DNA of 64,000 bases from Pegoplata infirma (lineage: Eukaryota; Arthropoda; Insecta; Diptera; Anthomyiidae): NCBI GenBank assembly GCA_963921195.1, contig OY992537.1:19788642-19852641 (forward strand), in the 5' to 3' direction. Position numbers and translations under genes: made by a program. Positions 61,387-64,000 of this stretch are shown one piece after another. The notes beneath the pieces are model-generated. The model was not told the DNA's origin. It saw only the letters and a list, made by a program, of their open reading frames with translations, and ran no database searches. Position 1 is the first letter of the stretch; each line of letters starts with the position of its first letter.

Positions 61387-64000
<2,614 letters not shown>

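Overview
This window looks like non-genic, repeat-dominated DNA from a higher fly, most likely a calyptrate such as a blow fly or a relative. The support is indirect. The sequence is very AT-rich and packed with TIR transposons. It carries Helentron ends of the DINE-1/mini-me type (start like TTATACCCTCC, core ACCCCATAAAGTATATATAT, a GTCY tail and a 3' TTCGGCACAGCCGAA hairpin). It also carries an R1-clade non-LTR retrotransposon. I saw no tRNA, rRNA, CRISPR, operon or intact host gene. The only long credible coding regions are the two ORFs of the retrotransposon.

Layout. 1-34 kb is a nest of transposons. A long foldback repeat (arms 1-325 plus 23883-25885, against 26228-29464) is split by a TIR element at 326-23882. 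The empty site of that insertion survives in the opposite arm. That element contains five further insertions with 8-bp target duplications (1220-4388, 4794-14068, 14946-15311, 15320-15564, 15579-23112), and these hold a third layer (5221-5690, 6520-13034, 13416-13682, 15760-16435, 17456-18681, 19572-21835, 21893-22593). 25.9-34 kb holds inverted copies of a TA-target element, one of them interrupted by a 3.7-kb element. 34.2-37 kb is a T-rich minisatellite interrupted by a complete DINE-like element. 37-43.4 kb is a DINE fragment split by nested MITEs, followed by more MITEs. A 200-N gap lies at 43801-44000. 44-50.7 kb has decayed non-LTR retrotransposon pieces, a MITE with an intron-like segment, and little else.

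50.7-64 kb is the most striking part. A DINE-like 5' end runs into a (GTCT)n array that is perfect for about 5.1 kb. A nearly full-length R1-clade element on the minus strand (about 56010-61386: 5' UTR, ORF1 gag-like, ORF2 endonuclease/reverse transcriptase, short 3' UTR, A-tail) sits inside it. The same tetranucleotide continues on the far side to the window end. Read together, a Helentron may have seeded a microsatellite that became the landing site of a target-specific retrotransposon. ORF1 and ORF2 each appear to carry a single-base frameshift, so this copy is probably just inactivated, or the assembly has two indel errors.

Several insertions can be proved from the sequence alone by perfect target duplications. 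Eight 8-bp duplications are perfect, and seven of these fit the hAT target pattern nTnnnnAn. One TIR family has 7-bp duplications at three sites. Class names for elements without a transposase are inferences from ends and target duplications.
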